In this document: positions 1 through 10,301 of the stretch, one piece after another
Numbering within the stretch: the first letter of the stretch is position 1
Layout: every line of letters begins with the position of its first letter
NCBI RefSeq assembly: GCF_029784135.1
Contig: NC_073746.1
Location: forward strand, 259,880,994-259,944,993
Length of the DNA stretch: 64,000 nucleotides
Direction of reading: 5' to 3'
DNA from: Toxorhynchites rutilus septentrionalis
Lineage: Eukaryota > Arthropoda > Insecta > Diptera > Culicidae
Notes under the pieces: model-generated
Told to the model about the DNA's origin: nothing
What the model saw: only the letters and a program-made list of their open reading frames with translations
The model's database searches: none
Made by a program: the position numbers and the translations under genes

Positions 1-414
1 AAATATATTCAATCCGCATCATATGCGTATATTACGCTGATGCAGTTTGTATGTCGTATAAGCGTATAATTTAAATCGATTCAGTACTGTAGTAAATCGT
101 GTTGCATGCTGAAGAAAATCATGAAACAGTAAATCATATTAGATCCTAATAAAGAACATATTACATCATATTGAAATGTCAATGAAATGCTGATGCACTC
201 GAAAGTTTTAACCACTGTTGAATTAAATTTCAGATAGCCGCGCGAGATAGCTGGTGGATGATAATCCAGACGACCGGAGTTTGAACTCACATCGGAGCAG
301 TTTTCACCAAACATCAATCTGTGCCATTTTAAACATTCATATACCACTCCCAACACAAGTCAATCAAACAATTATTATTTCGTGAGGCTATAATAAACAT
401 TTCATGAAAATATT
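1..414. other. No gene seen; AT-rich intergenic DNA
   Basis: I see no coding signal here. The first 80 bases carry several GCATAT/GTATAT-type words resembling the dispersed repeat at 430-725, so this may be a further decayed piece of it. Confidence 0.4.
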
Positions 415-429
415 TTGCGCCATTTGTTT

Positions 430-725
430 GTTTTCCATGTCTGTAATAAATCGTATAAAATTATGGCAAAAGTCGTATTTGGTGCTTTGACAATTCATGA
501 ATATATTCATATTAGATCGCAATTCAGTTTCAACATAATCGCTATTATAGCCGGTCAAAGTTGCATATTCATCCAAACAAATTCGGTAAGCATTTGCCAT
601 GTATGTATATGGCCTCCACTTTTGCAAGCATATGCCAGTTAAGCGCATTATATGCCAACCAAACTTTAGGGCATATGATGTTATATATACGCTTGTTATG
701 CGATTTAATGTTTGCTGGGTTGACA
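430..725 (-). repeat. Degenerate MITE-like repeat, copy 1 of 3
   Basis: This stretch resembles, in opposite orientation, the sequences at about 24209-24500 and 34802-35060. Shared words include a terminal CCCAGCAAACATTAAATC-type end, GTATAT/CATATG-rich palindromic runs, a segment around 'aagtggaggtgatatacat' and 'ccaaactaattcg'. A short end piece also lies at 36010-36055. The many short open frames here are low-complexity and I do not regard them as genes. Family and mobilising transposase are unknown. Confidence 0.5.
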
Positions 726-988
726 TATTCACACCGTACGTAAGTGAAGCGTTGGTACTGATGGGTATTCGAAGCGTTTGTAGTGAACGAGGGGCTTTAT
801 AGCGTTGTGCACACAGTTTCAAAATGTGGTTCTTAATGATTCACACGATTCAGTGGAGCGTAATTAAATGTGTTCGATAATACTTGAATTTAGTTTCCAT
901 CAAACGTTGGGCTAGCGTACCGTTCGGAGTAGGAGATTCATCGGCTGAGAAAAAGGTCCTCAAACTGGCAGATAACTCTAACATATTT
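726..988. other. No feature seen
   Basis: Intergenic DNA without recognisable coding sequence or repeat. Confidence 0.3.
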
Positions 989-1351
989 GACTAGTGCACG
1001 TTGATTAAAATTTATCTCTCAAATGGTGTTAAATATTTGGCTTCGGTCAAAAAGTGTAAGAACACTTTTACTCTTTCATGCAGAAAGTATATTTGATTCG
1101 GATTTCAATAAAATTTTTAGTTTTAAAGGTTTACTCATTCCACCTGATATTCATTATTGCTTTCAAAACTCGAAAAACAAAGTTGTTTCATTTTGTTTTG
1201 TTTTCAACGCGAATTGGAAACATCTTTGCATAATTGAAAATGTATTCACAAAATTACATGTCTTCACAATAAGGGTGCTCATACACTGTTTGATCGAAGG
1301 CAAATATTTGGCACTTTTTGACATATAAAATTTGATCAACGTACACTAATC
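989..1351. mobile_element. MITE / foldback element with about 80-bp terminal inverted repeats
   Basis: The left arm (about 989-1070) starts GACTAGTGCACGTTGATT. The reverse complement of the right arm (about 1270-1351) starts GATTAGTGTACGTTGATC, and the two stay alignable for about 80 bases, including AAATATTTG and CTTCG blocks. About 200 bp lie between the arms. There is no transposase, so it would be non-autonomous. I did not find a convincing target-site duplication, and the superfamily is unassigned. Confidence 0.65.
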
Positions 1352-1439
1352 AAATTCATTCGACACAAATCACGATAAGGAAATGTTCAGTTATTGAAGA
1401 ACTAAATTTTTTTCGATTTGTTCGTCAAACGTGTCAGTA

Positions 1440-1629
1440 CAGTAAGTTACATCTAATTCGATATCTAGCTAATTGGACATACCTGTAATGCGACACGTTT
1501 AATTGGACATTTTTACCTCTAATTGGAGATTTTTGTAAACATCGAGTTCGGGGCCTAAATTATGGCCCACATTGAGACTCGCCGCCAGACGACGACATTG
1601 TACCACTGTCATCGCGAATATACAATTAA
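1440..1629 (+). mobile_element. Pogo-like MITE, left part (interrupted)
   Basis: It begins TA-CAGTAAGTTAC and matches the uninterrupted MITE at 12349-12575 through 'agctaattggac', 'gtaaacat(c/a)gagttcgggg' and 'gtaccactgtcatcgc'. The alignment stops at 1629, where a different terminal inverted repeat begins. Sequence matching the missing right part of the MITE reappears after 5473. The CAGT start next to TA is consistent with Tc1/mariner-pogo ends. Confidence 0.6.
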
Positions 1630-2903
1630 GGCCATCTACACACTAGGCAACCTAAGTTGGAAAGCAACTTAACGAATCTGTCAAAAAAGTTGAGAACATG
1701 TGTAATCAAATGGGAGCATACACACTAGGCAACTGGCAACTTTGGTCGGACCAACTTTTTCGATTCAACCTAGCATGTCGAGTCGCGCGCGATGTGTGTT
1801 GGCAACCTTTTCGTTCAATTGATGTGGACATTTCGATTTCTGCGTTCGTTGAGTTTCGGTATTTGTCAGTTGCAATACCAAACATTGTTTCCAAAATTGA
1901 ACTAGTTTACAAAAACACGAATGAAATGTAAGGATTTTACTCATTTGATATACAATTTCATATATTGTTTTATTGTTTTCAGGTGAAAATATTACGGAGC
2001 AAAACGCAGTTATTGTGGCGGTCGCTCTTCATACATTCGTGTGTATGTATGGATTCGTGGTAGTCGGTCACTTTAAAAACAATGAATCAGATCGTGAATT
2101 ACGAGAGAGCACTCCGGTAAAAACATTGTTTCATTAAATAACTCGCAACTTTCCTGCCTTCTAGACCCGCATGACACGATTCACTAGAATGATGCATCTT
2201 CAATTAACACCGGATCTACGAATGAAATAGAGGGAGAGAGAACAGAACCATAGCTGAGCACAGTCCTGGTAATGCTTCAATGGATGCTGATTTAACCACT
2301 ACCGAGATCATGTCGGAGGTGATACATGAGAACAGTACGGCACTACTGCGAGAATTTAACAAACATTCGAATTCGCTAGCGATAAAATGTTCAACATGAA
2401 TGTTTCAATTTCATCATTTGTTTTTGTTTTATGTGAAATATTATTAAAGTCGCCTGCCCAAGAGCAACACGTTATATTTTCTTGTCTTTTTCATGCAATC
2501 ACTAAATTTGTAGTGATGATGTTTATCTGTTTCATGCAGTTGATATGAATATTGGACTGAATTGGAAGCATTTTTCTACACAAATGTTGTACTATAAAGC
2601 TGCTCGTTTTTATATCAATGAGAGTGTTGAAAAGTTACGTATAAATTGATGCTTTTGATTTTATTTCTTTTCGTTCGAATTAAGGAAAAATCTAAGCATA
2701 ACAGATTTTTTGAAAACAAACTGTTTTATTAATAATTCGCTTTCCATATGATTTCCTGGGGTAATTGAAGAAATGACATCTCAGCTAGCGTAATGACGTG
2801 TGATGCATGATGACGGATGAAAACTTAACGATTTTATCACCTTTGAGTTGCCTCAATGTGCAGAGCTGAGTTGGAGATCCGATTTGTGGGAGAATGAAGA
2901 ACA

Positions 2904-3144
2904 GTGGGAAAACACGTTTATCGTTATAGAAACACACGCGGTATAAAGAATAAAAGTATATTTATTTGGACGAACTTGACTCGAGCACATGTAGTTTTGG
3001 AATGAAAAAATATAGATGATATGTAAAAAAAAACTGGCTCCTCTGACGAGCGAAAAAGTGTTGCCCGATATGTGGAATGTTTTGTATTCACCGTATTTCG
3101 ACACAGGGTGGTCCGTAAGTGTTGATGATTGTTACACTCCGACA
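2904..3144 (-). repeat. Copia 3' LTR (left in window)
   Basis: About 241 bp, TG...CA bounded, nearly identical to 5182-5419. On the minus strand it starts TGTCGGAGTGTAACAATC and directly follows a purine-rich tract (complement of 3145-3170), as expected of a polypurine tract. Small indels, such as an A run near 3020, separate it from the other LTR. No 5-bp target-site duplication is evident around the pair. Confidence 0.85.
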
Positions 3145-3166
3145 CTCCTCCTCAATCTTCAACTCT

Positions 3167-5177
3167 TCACTCTGTAAGTCCCAGCATTTCCGAGAACATC
3201 TGTTGCTTCTTGGTGCCCAGTGGTTTTGTACAGATGTCCGCAATCATAGAATCCGTAGGACAATACTCCAATCGAATCTCACGACGATCGCACAGATCTC
3301 TAACAAAATGCTGGCGAGTTTCTATGTGTTTAGATCGCTTACTCAAACGGTCCGAGCTAACAAAGGTCAAGCAGCTCTGATTATCCTCGAAGACCGTTGT
3401 TGGGTGATTTTGTTCTTCGTTGAAATCCTTTAGCAATCTGCGTATCCAGAGAAGCTCCTGGCATGTTTCACTTAATGCACAATATTCGGCTTCCATTGAA
3501 GACAAGGTCACCGAGTTCTGCTTCCCGCTTGTCCAACTAATCGCGCCACCATTGAAGAATATAATACTGCCAGTCGTTGACTTCCTATCCGAGCTGTCTC
3601 CGGCCCAATCAGCGTCCGAATACGCCACGAGGTTCTCTTTTGCTTTCTGAGACGAACCCAGCACAAGTTTCCACGTTCGCGTTGCCTTCAGATATCTTAA
3701 CATTCTCTTAGCTGCTGTCCAGTCTGATTCAGTAGGACAACTCACTTTTCTTCCTAGAATCCCAACAGTGTTGGCTATGTCGGGACGAGATGTAACTGCG
3801 ATATACAGAAGAACACCTACCAAGCTCCTATATCTTTCACCATCCTGTAGCGAATAGCTGGTTTCCGTTGACTGAGGATAACCAATATCCATGGGCGTTC
3901 GGCTTGTTTTAGCATCTGTCATTCCAAATTTAGCGATCGTTTTCTCGATATAACTACTAAGACTAATCGAATATATTCCATCCTTTTGATCTATCTCCAT
4001 ACCTAGGAAATAGTGTGCTTTCCCGAGATCACACACTTCAAAATACTTCTGCAATCCACTGTAAACCGTGTCGATCATAGATTGATCTGACGCCGCAACA
4101 AGTAAATCATCCACGTATACGAGAACAAAAATCGTCTTTTCTTCTGCTGTTGTCTTGTAGAATAAACACTGATCAGTTGAGCTGCGCTTGAATTGTAACT
4201 CCGTCAGTACCTCCGAGAGTCTTTCACTCCAGCAGCGAGCGGATTGTTTCAATCCGTAGATGCTTCGTTTAAGCTTGCACACGAGATTATCTCCTCTTGA
4301 TACTTCAAAACCTGGCGGCTGTCTCATGTAGACTTTTTCCTCAATATTCCCATGTAGGTAGGCAGTTTTGATGTCGAAGTGTCTCAAAATAAAATTATTT
4401 TTACCAGCCACAGCTAACAGCGTTCGCATGGTTGTATGACTTACCACCGGAGCGTAAACCTGATCATAGTCGATGCCATATTTCTGAGCATACCCCTGGG
4501 CTACAACTCTTGCTTTAAATTTCACAATCTCGCCTTTTTCGTTCTGTTTTACCTTAAATACCCATCGGCTTCCGATAATCTTCTGATTCGGTGGCGCCTT
4601 TACTAGTTCCCACGTGCCGTTTTTGTCATGTGACATCATCTCATCTTCCATGGCACGTATCCAAAATTGCTTCTCGTGTGATTCCATTGCTTCACGATAT
4701 GAAACAGGCTCCTCCACAGCGCACAAGGCAACGCCAACTACGTAATCGGATAGTTTAGTAGGCATTGTGCCTCGAGTCTTTCTATACGGTAACTGCTCCT
4801 CCTGAATCGTCTCCGTTCCATCAAAACATTCGGTTTCACCATTCTCACGTGCGTCGGACCACTCGTCTGCAGAAATCGATTCCCTTGATACAGACACTTC
4901 CTTACTCGGATTAGTTTTCTTCCGATTCTCGATAAGTTCCACTTGCGATGAACCATTATTCCATTCGATGAAAGTAGCATCTCTACTCAATGTTACTGTA
5001 TCCGTTGCACGATCTAGCAAACGATATCCTTTCCGATCTTGAGTATAACCAACAAATGTGAGTTTTCTTCCGCGAGGATCCAACTTATTCCGCTTCACAT
5101 CTGGTACATGAATGTAAGCAGCGCTTCCGAAAACCCGCAAATGATCCAATACCGGCTTTCTAGCGTACCACCGTACC
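3167..5177 (-). pseudogene. Ty1/copia pol: integrase C-terminus, reverse transcriptase and RNase H (5'-deleted)
   Basis: About 670 codons are open. The order is an integrase C-terminal tail (HLRVFGSAAYIHVP near the start), then reverse transcriptase with FDIKTAYLHG and the catalytic YVDD near residue 355, then RNase H with YSDADWAG, SSMEAEYCAL and EDNQS. These are the hallmarks of copia pol and run to the normal C-terminus. Gag, protease and the integrase catalytic core are absent: the reading frame begins within a few bases of the 5' LTR and has no ATG there (the first codon taken is GTG). The element is therefore an internally deleted, non-autonomous copy. The pol part itself shows no stop codon, so the deletion may be recent relative to decay. 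Confidence 0.9.
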
Positions 5178-5181
5178 ACAG

Positions 5182-5419
5182 TGGGAAAACACGTTTATCG
5201 TTATAGAAACACACGCGGTATAAAGAATAAAAGTATATTTATTTGGACGAACTTGACTCGAGCACATGTAGTTTTGGAGTGAAAATATATAGATGATATG
5301 TAAAGAAACTGGCACCTCTGACGAGCGAAAAAGTGTTGCCCGATATGTGGAATGTTTTGTATTCACCGTATTTCCACACAGGGTGGTCCGTAAGTGTTGA
5401 TGATTGTTACACTCCGACA
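5182..5419 (-). repeat. Copia 5' LTR (right in window)
   Basis: About 238 bp, nearly identical to 2904-3144. On the minus strand it ends in ...TTTTCCCA and is followed within a few bases by TGGTAC, which could be a remnant of a tRNA-iMet-type primer binding site, and then immediately by pol. That junction marks the internal deletion. Confidence 0.85.
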
Positions 5420-5473
5420 CGATTGACATCGCCAACATAGATCGGGATGCGGTTGCGTAATGTGTAGATGGCC

Positions 5474-5550
5474 CAAAAGGTCAAAATCGCCTCCAATGCG
5501 ACACTGTCGGCATGTCGAATTGTTGTTACGTTACGGTGAATATATGAGTC
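5474..5550 (+). mobile_element. Pogo-like MITE, right part
   Basis: The words 'gtcaaaat(c)gcctccaatgc', 'gacactg' and a GTTAC-containing end match the right half of the MITE at 12349-12575. It would therefore complete the left part at 1440-1629. The exact end is eroded. Confidence 0.5.
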
Positions 5551-5893
5551 GATTTTTCATCATGTTCGATGTATGACATTGTTTGCCACTGCTGGTAATT
5601 GAAGAGTGACAAACAAAATAGTGTTTATACCAAATTCAAACCAAGCTATATCTGTTTGAGTCAAATAATTAACCTCCGGACAAACCTTAAATCAAATATC
5701 TTTAAAATAAGATAATGTGTTTACATCTGGCATCTCTGGTGTGAAGATGTTTGAAAGTTTCAGATATGGAGAGCTTTGTCAGAAAAAGCTCACCAAGCGT
5801 CATACGTCACACTTTGTTTATGTTCGATTCTGTTTACAAATTCGCGAGTATCATACTGTAATAACTATTCTATTAGAAATAAGCGATTTATTC

Positions 5894-6608
5894 ATGAAAA
5901 TGCAACATATGAGCTTGCTATTTAATGCTGTTAAGCATTTACATGGTGTGCGACGTTTTTCTACGACTGTCACAAAGTTTCGACCGCTAAATGAGGTGCT
6001 CAAAACAGTGGAACCTTACTCAAAAATTCGAATTCGATGCAACTGCAATCTTGATATTGTTCCATATGATTTGATAGATTGTCCTGATTCCAATCTTCTG
6101 AAATTCACAGCAGATAATGCTTCTTTTGGAGTGAATATCGATGTAAACGGCAGAGAAGTGAACATAGTTGATAACAACAACGGATCGAGTAAAGCGAATT
6201 GTACGTTAGAAATTCCTGTGCAGGCTGATTTGGATATAGTAAATGCCGGGGATACGTATGTCTCGAATTTATATAGCGATAACATACGAATTGAAGCGGA
6301 AGGAAATATTGTAACAAAATGCTTGCGGAATACAACCATTGATTTGCGAAGCTCTAATGGAAACATTTCTTGCGAGGGAATAACTCTGGCGCAAACTATC
6401 AAAGTGGTCACGACAGGCAGAGGAGAGATTTTGTTGGATAAATTGCAGGGTGGTGAAGTGGAAGCGGAGACCAACTATGGTAACATCCACGTGAATTCAA
6501 GTTATTCAAATAGGTCACGCTTCAGCACGCAGAATGGAGATTTGATACTGAAGAACATCCATAAATTATGCCAAGTGAAGTCTTGTGGACCAGGAAAGTT
6601 GATCATGA
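5894..6608 (+). CDS. FAM185A-like mitochondrial protein (DUF4097), exon 1
   Basis: I propose the start at 5894 (MKMQHMSLLFNAVKHLH...): the first 25 residues are basic and hydroxylated with RRFSTT, a typical mitochondrial presequence. Upstream in-frame codons reach 5717, with an ATG at 5747, so a longer form is possible. The body is rich in short beta-strand repeats with N/G turns (IRIEAEGNIVTKC, IDLRSSNGNISCEG, VEAETNYGNIHVNSSY), which fits the DUF4097 beta-helix-like fold. The opening 'VEPYSKIRIRCNCNLDIVPYDL' region resembles the start of the FAM185A domain. Exon 1 ends ATGA|GTAAGT at 6608/6609. Joined to exon 2 it gives about 354 aa. The family's biochemical role is not established. This is the only convincing host gene in the window. 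Confidence 0.65.
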
Positions 6609-6669
6609 GTAAGTTACTTGAAGGAATAATATTTTTGATAGTTAAAGTAATCTTTATTTTTCTCATTAG
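6609..6669 (+). other. Intron of the FAM185A-like gene
   Basis: 61 bp, starting GTAAGT and ending in a pyrimidine-rich TTTTTCTCATTAG. Splicing joins ATG A|AT GGT and keeps the frame, turning two overlapping open frames into one protein. The size is typical of a dipteran short intron. Confidence 0.75.
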
Positions 6670-7019
6670 ATGGTTTTTATGGGACGCTCGAGGCGGAAGT
6701 TGCCAGCCAAGAGGTGGCATTGCAGCTTTCGGAAACCTTGGGTGAATCTTCGGTTATTGCCAAATCTGCTGAAAACTTTGATTTGGCCATAAGCGATATT
6801 GTTAGTGAGAATGCTGAAATCTGCATCGAATGTGATCATCTTGCGATAGACCCCACTCTATCCGGTGGTAAAAAAGTTCAGACCAATGAACCCGGTAAAA
6901 CAGTTCTGGGAAAAAGAAACAGTGAAAATAGGCTTAAGATAGTAACCAAAGGAACTGTATCGTTGAGGAAAATGTCCTGGACCGATAGTTTCGGATTTGA
7001 CATTAGAAATGAAGAATAA
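6670..7019 (+). CDS. FAM185A-like mitochondrial protein (DUF4097), exon 2
   Basis: After splicing, the frame reads NGFYGTLEAEVASQEVALQ and continues to a TAA at 7017-7019. The C-terminal KGTVSLRKMSW motif resembles the conserved KGTVSF.R.SW end of FAM185A proteins as I know them. Repeating aliphatic strands (VALQLSE, FDLAISDI, AEICIECDHLAI) continue the beta-repeat pattern of exon 1. No stop or frameshift is seen, so the gene appears intact. A possible AATAAA polyadenylation signal lies near 7396. Confidence 0.65.
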
Positions 7020-7630
7020 ACATTGGCTATGTGTACAACTTACCAAAATTTGAACCTTTATGAAGCTTAGGGAATATTATTCCACCAAAACCAATTTTTT
7101 CCTTGGTGGCTTTTCGTATCAGAGGGAGTATTATAAGGTATACTTATCGTGAATTTTTCATGAATTGAACAAAAGTTAAGATTAAGAAAATATGGGATGG
7201 AAAGAAAGATATTTGTGTATAGTTAAAATCATGTTTGCCGTATCAGTCACTTTTTCTGTTTTGCTTTTATCTGAAATCGACTTTTCAGATAGAAAAAACG
7301 ACAGAGTTCCAAAAAGTCAATTGTGGGGAGGTGTCTTAAAATTACATCAAACGTCGAGATTTATTGTTATCTTCTTTCGTCAATACTACCTATACAATAA
7401 ATGTGACAGACGCCATTGCGTTGGAGGAATAATTGATCTCTAGCATTTCTTTGTTATCACATAGAGCTGATCCATAGGCTTCTGGTGTGCTTCAGTGCTA
7501 AAACTTCTGCGAGCAACAGCACGTATCTCCAATCCGAGTCGGCACACAATTTGCCTTGTTCAAAATTAGGAAAGATGGAAAACATTTCTTTCTAAAACTA
7601 CCCATACGAGCTTTGTTCAAAAAGTATCGC
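7020..7630. other. 3' flank of the FAM185A-like gene; no further gene supported
   Basis: Likely 3' UTR and intergenic sequence. An 83-codon frame at 7192-7443 begins MGWKERYLCIVKIMF and has one hydrophobic stretch, but nothing else supports it. Sequence near 7616 ('gttcaaaaagtatcgcgac') resembles one at 10685 ('gttctaaaagtatcacgat') and may be a Tc1/mariner end. Confidence 0.35.
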
Positions 7631-7643
7631 GACTTTCGAATTT

Positions 7644-7921
7644 TTTTTTGTGCTCCCGTGGCCGAGTGGTTAGCGTCATAACTAACATGCCGGGGGTTCG
7701 GGTTCGATTCCCGTTCTGGTCGGGGGAATTGTTCGTCAAAGAAATTTCCTCCGACTTGCACTGTGATCACGCGTATTCTAGAGCTTGCCACTCAGAATGC
7801 ATTCAAGGCGTGTTATTTGGCATGAAAATCTCAACTAAGTACTAATAAAAATGACGCAAGTAATACTACGTTGAGACGGCGAAGTTCCTCTAGGAACGTT
7901 AGTGCCATTGAAGAAGAAGAA
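7644..7921 (+). mobile_element. tRNA-derived SINE (Feilai-like)
   Basis: A Pol III promoter is visible: A box TGGCCGAGTGG at 7659-7669 and B box GGTTCGATTCC at 7701-7711, in a tRNA-like 5' region starting about 7650. A tRNA-unrelated body follows, ending in GAAGAAGAAGAAG. It is flanked by a perfect 13-bp target-site duplication GACTTTCGAATTT at 7631-7643 and 7922-7934, proving recent insertion by target-primed reverse transcription. Related 3' and tRNA-like fragments lie at about 60004-60092 and 61405-61475. Assignment to Feilai is from memory of mosquito SINEs and is tentative; SINE class is firm. Confidence 0.88.
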
Positions 7922-8963
7922 GACTTTCGAATTTACGCGGGTCACGTATATTTGATTCTAGATTTTTTTATTGTGACATTATGTTTAGGCTGACCAAACG
8001 TACCGTTTTTAAAGGGACAGTCCCGTTTTTTCGACTCTTTTTGATTGTCTCGCCTTTTTGTTAACTTGTACCGTATTTTGAGTATAAAGCAAAAATATTT
8101 ATTTCTTTGTCATTATTTTCAATAACATTGTGCTACAAAAATTTAACTTTTCTTCTGCCATGATTTCTATAAATGGTATTTTATGGACTTTGGCACAAAT
8201 TTGGACGTCCTCGTTTACAAGTTGGACCAGTCATATGTTTTACCAATGCATTGCTACAAGTATATCCGAAATAGGTCAAGAATAGCTCCTAAAACAGTAC
8301 TTTTTCCGAAGTCATCTGAGCGTGATTTCCCTAATTATTTCCAGATACCTTCAGAGACCTTCAAAAAGATGGTGAGCGATAGCGATGACTAATTCGCGAC
8401 GTTTAGTTTTGAACCAATCACAAATAAAAATCATTAAAAGAATCCAGATGGAAAAACTTGTTTCACCGTGCCTTTTTTCGAATTGAATTTGGATTCAAAT
8501 TTTACTCATTATATTCGCTGAAATTTGTTTGGAAATCGAGATTAAATGCTTCGCTGTGAAAGTTTACAAACATTTTCAAACCCACGCGGTTCGTGTAGAA
8601 CAATTAAAGGGTTTAACAGTAAACAGTATGTTAAATTACTTGAGTATGGTAATACATGATTTCTTTTTCTTGGAGCTTTTATCGAGAGAAGTATTTTTGA
8701 CGGATTTTGTTCATATTTTCCTCTGAACGAGAAACGTCCTGCGCGATTAATTTGAAACCCCATACGACATTGTGTTGGACCATATTTAAAAATTGAAGGC
8801 TAGCCTAGGAGAAACACTACAGTATAAATGGGTTGTATTAAAGCCCATTCCAAAATGAACAGAGACTTGTTACGGTTTAAAAATAAAAATAAACCGCAGC
8901 AGAAAAATTAACCATTGAATCTATGGTGAGAATGGAAGAGTTAGTTCAAATGCCTTATCTTAC

Positions 8964-9883
8964 TAACACATACCCACATCCCATGTAAGGCATGTAAGGC
9001 ATTGCTGCATCGCGAATTCAAAAAAAAAAGAATCTTTGTAAAAAAAATTAACAATCCTTAACAATGATTCCTCACAATCGACGGAGAGATCTTTAGTCCT
9101 AAAGGACCATAAAAGGAGCTTAAGATTCATATGGGGAGAGAGAGAGAGAGCGAAAGCGGATAGAGGGATAGGAAGGAAGAGACAGAGAGGTAGAAGAGGG
9201 ATTCGAGCCGTAAAAGAAGATTTGGGAGGCTCGAATCGGTCTTAGCTCACGGACCGTCGAAGAACACATATCGATCGAAGATAATTCAAAATTAAAGTTG
9301 TGCTTTTTGAAAGTGAAGTGCGAGCGGAAATAAGGGAAGAAGCCGTTGCAGAAGTCCTAAGAACCGTACACGACGGGCAACATTCACCCTCCTCGCAGGA
9401 ACCAGACGACGAAGGAGGTACCTCGTAGAAGACGCCGGTGGTCATTGAGCCCCCAACGTTATCGCTGTTCCACACGTATACGGGTGAGTCGGTCGAACGT
9501 TTCGGAGGTTGCAGTGCGGTGAGGCCTGGTCGAGCCTAGCCTCCGCTCATCGTCACTTAGACCGATGAGACGATCACCGTGTGCGGGCACCGTGAGTAGA
9601 AAAACCCACCAAACTCTCTCTCTCCCACCAAACCAACACACCTAACTGGATTCAACCCGTTCCTGCTCGGCCGCAACGATCCACTAATTTACTAACCTGA
9701 AAAAAAAAGAAAATATATATATAAAATAAAAAAAAATACTTACTATTCCGCTCTGATTACATGCATATTCTCAATCATCCCCATCACCAATAGCTTCCGT
9801 TGTATTCGTGAATCCACCTCGTTCCTAGGTAAGAGGCGACCATGAGGTAATCATACAAACCAGTACCCCTGAGCTAGCCATAA
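8964..9883. mobile_element. 0.92-kb unidentified insertion within the hAT element
   Basis: It is bounded by a possible 5-bp duplication CTTAC (8959-8963 and 9884-9888) and is absent from the equivalent place in the other hAT copy. It is GC-richer than its surroundings, with a GA-repeat run at about 9130-9152 and a block with TG...CA character from 'tgtaaggca' near 8990. A solo LTR or other retroelement remnant is possible. I recognise no coding domain; the short open frames here are not supported. Confidence 0.45.
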
Positions 9884-10097
9884 CTTACAGACTGAAAGTA
9901 GCATTTATAAAAACAATATCAATGGAGATAGATAAAATAATTTTGTATGACTAGTGGACAATGTTTTATAATTATAATTAATAAGATAAAAAGTTGGGAC
10001 AATCTGTGCTAGTTGCAAATCGTTGGGCGCAAATATTTTCAGAAATGGGATACAAATTTCCAAAGCGGAAGAAATTCGTGAAGCTTACTAATTTTGT

Positions 10098-10301
10098 TTG
10101 TGTCTGCCTCGTATTACCGGACCTGTTGGAAGAATCCTTCGTTCGATGAACATTATGTGGGCAACGAAAAAGTCGCGACTGAATATTGAATTTTTAAAAG
10201 CTAAGATAATTGTGGAACAGAACTTTGAACTGGAATGTAACAATTTCTATGATGAAATTTCTAAAAATCCCGATCTGCAAAGTCTCTCCATCATCTGAAT
10301 A
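10098..10301 (+). pseudogene. hAT transposase C-terminal dimerisation fragment
   Basis: About 66 codons, reading ...RILRSMNIMWATKKSRLNIEFLKAKIIVEQNF.... The pattern 'R..S.MN..W...K.RL.....KA...V..NF' is that of the hAT C-terminal dimerisation domain. Upstream catalytic parts are missing or frame-shifted, and the piece ends at a natural-looking stop. The matching region in the second copy is near 47090-47240. Confidence 0.65.

Larger units (their letters stand above)
1630..5473. mobile_element. TIR-bounded DNA element nested in the MITE, itself hit by a copia element
   Basis: The left end starts GGCCATCTACACACTAGGC. The reverse complement of the right end starts GGCCATCTACACATTACGC; the match is about 21 of 23 positions. 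The subterminal word ACACACTAGGCAAC recurs near 1725. The interior at 1640-2880 is AT-rich with only short decayed frames; I could not recognise a transposase. GGC-type ends next to a TAA-like site would suit PIF/Harbinger, but no clean target-site duplication is visible, so the class is open. Its interior contains the copia LTRs at 2904 and 5182. Confidence 0.55.

Noticed and set aside
388..822. 144-aa minus-strand gene
   Set aside because: It overlaps the MITE-like repeat also found at 24.2 and 34.8 kb, and its residues reflect GCATAT-type repeats.
2904..5419. Target-site duplication around the copia LTR pair
   Set aside because: Flanks (…GAACAG and CGATT…) do not match, so none is claimed.
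7192..7443. Small secreted or membrane protein of 83 aa
   Set aside because: Only a short hydrophobic stretch supports it; it lies in the likely 3' UTR of the FAM185A-like gene.
7650..7722. A tRNA gene
   Set aside because: A and B boxes are present, but the fold is degenerate and the unit continues into a SINE body with a target-site duplication.
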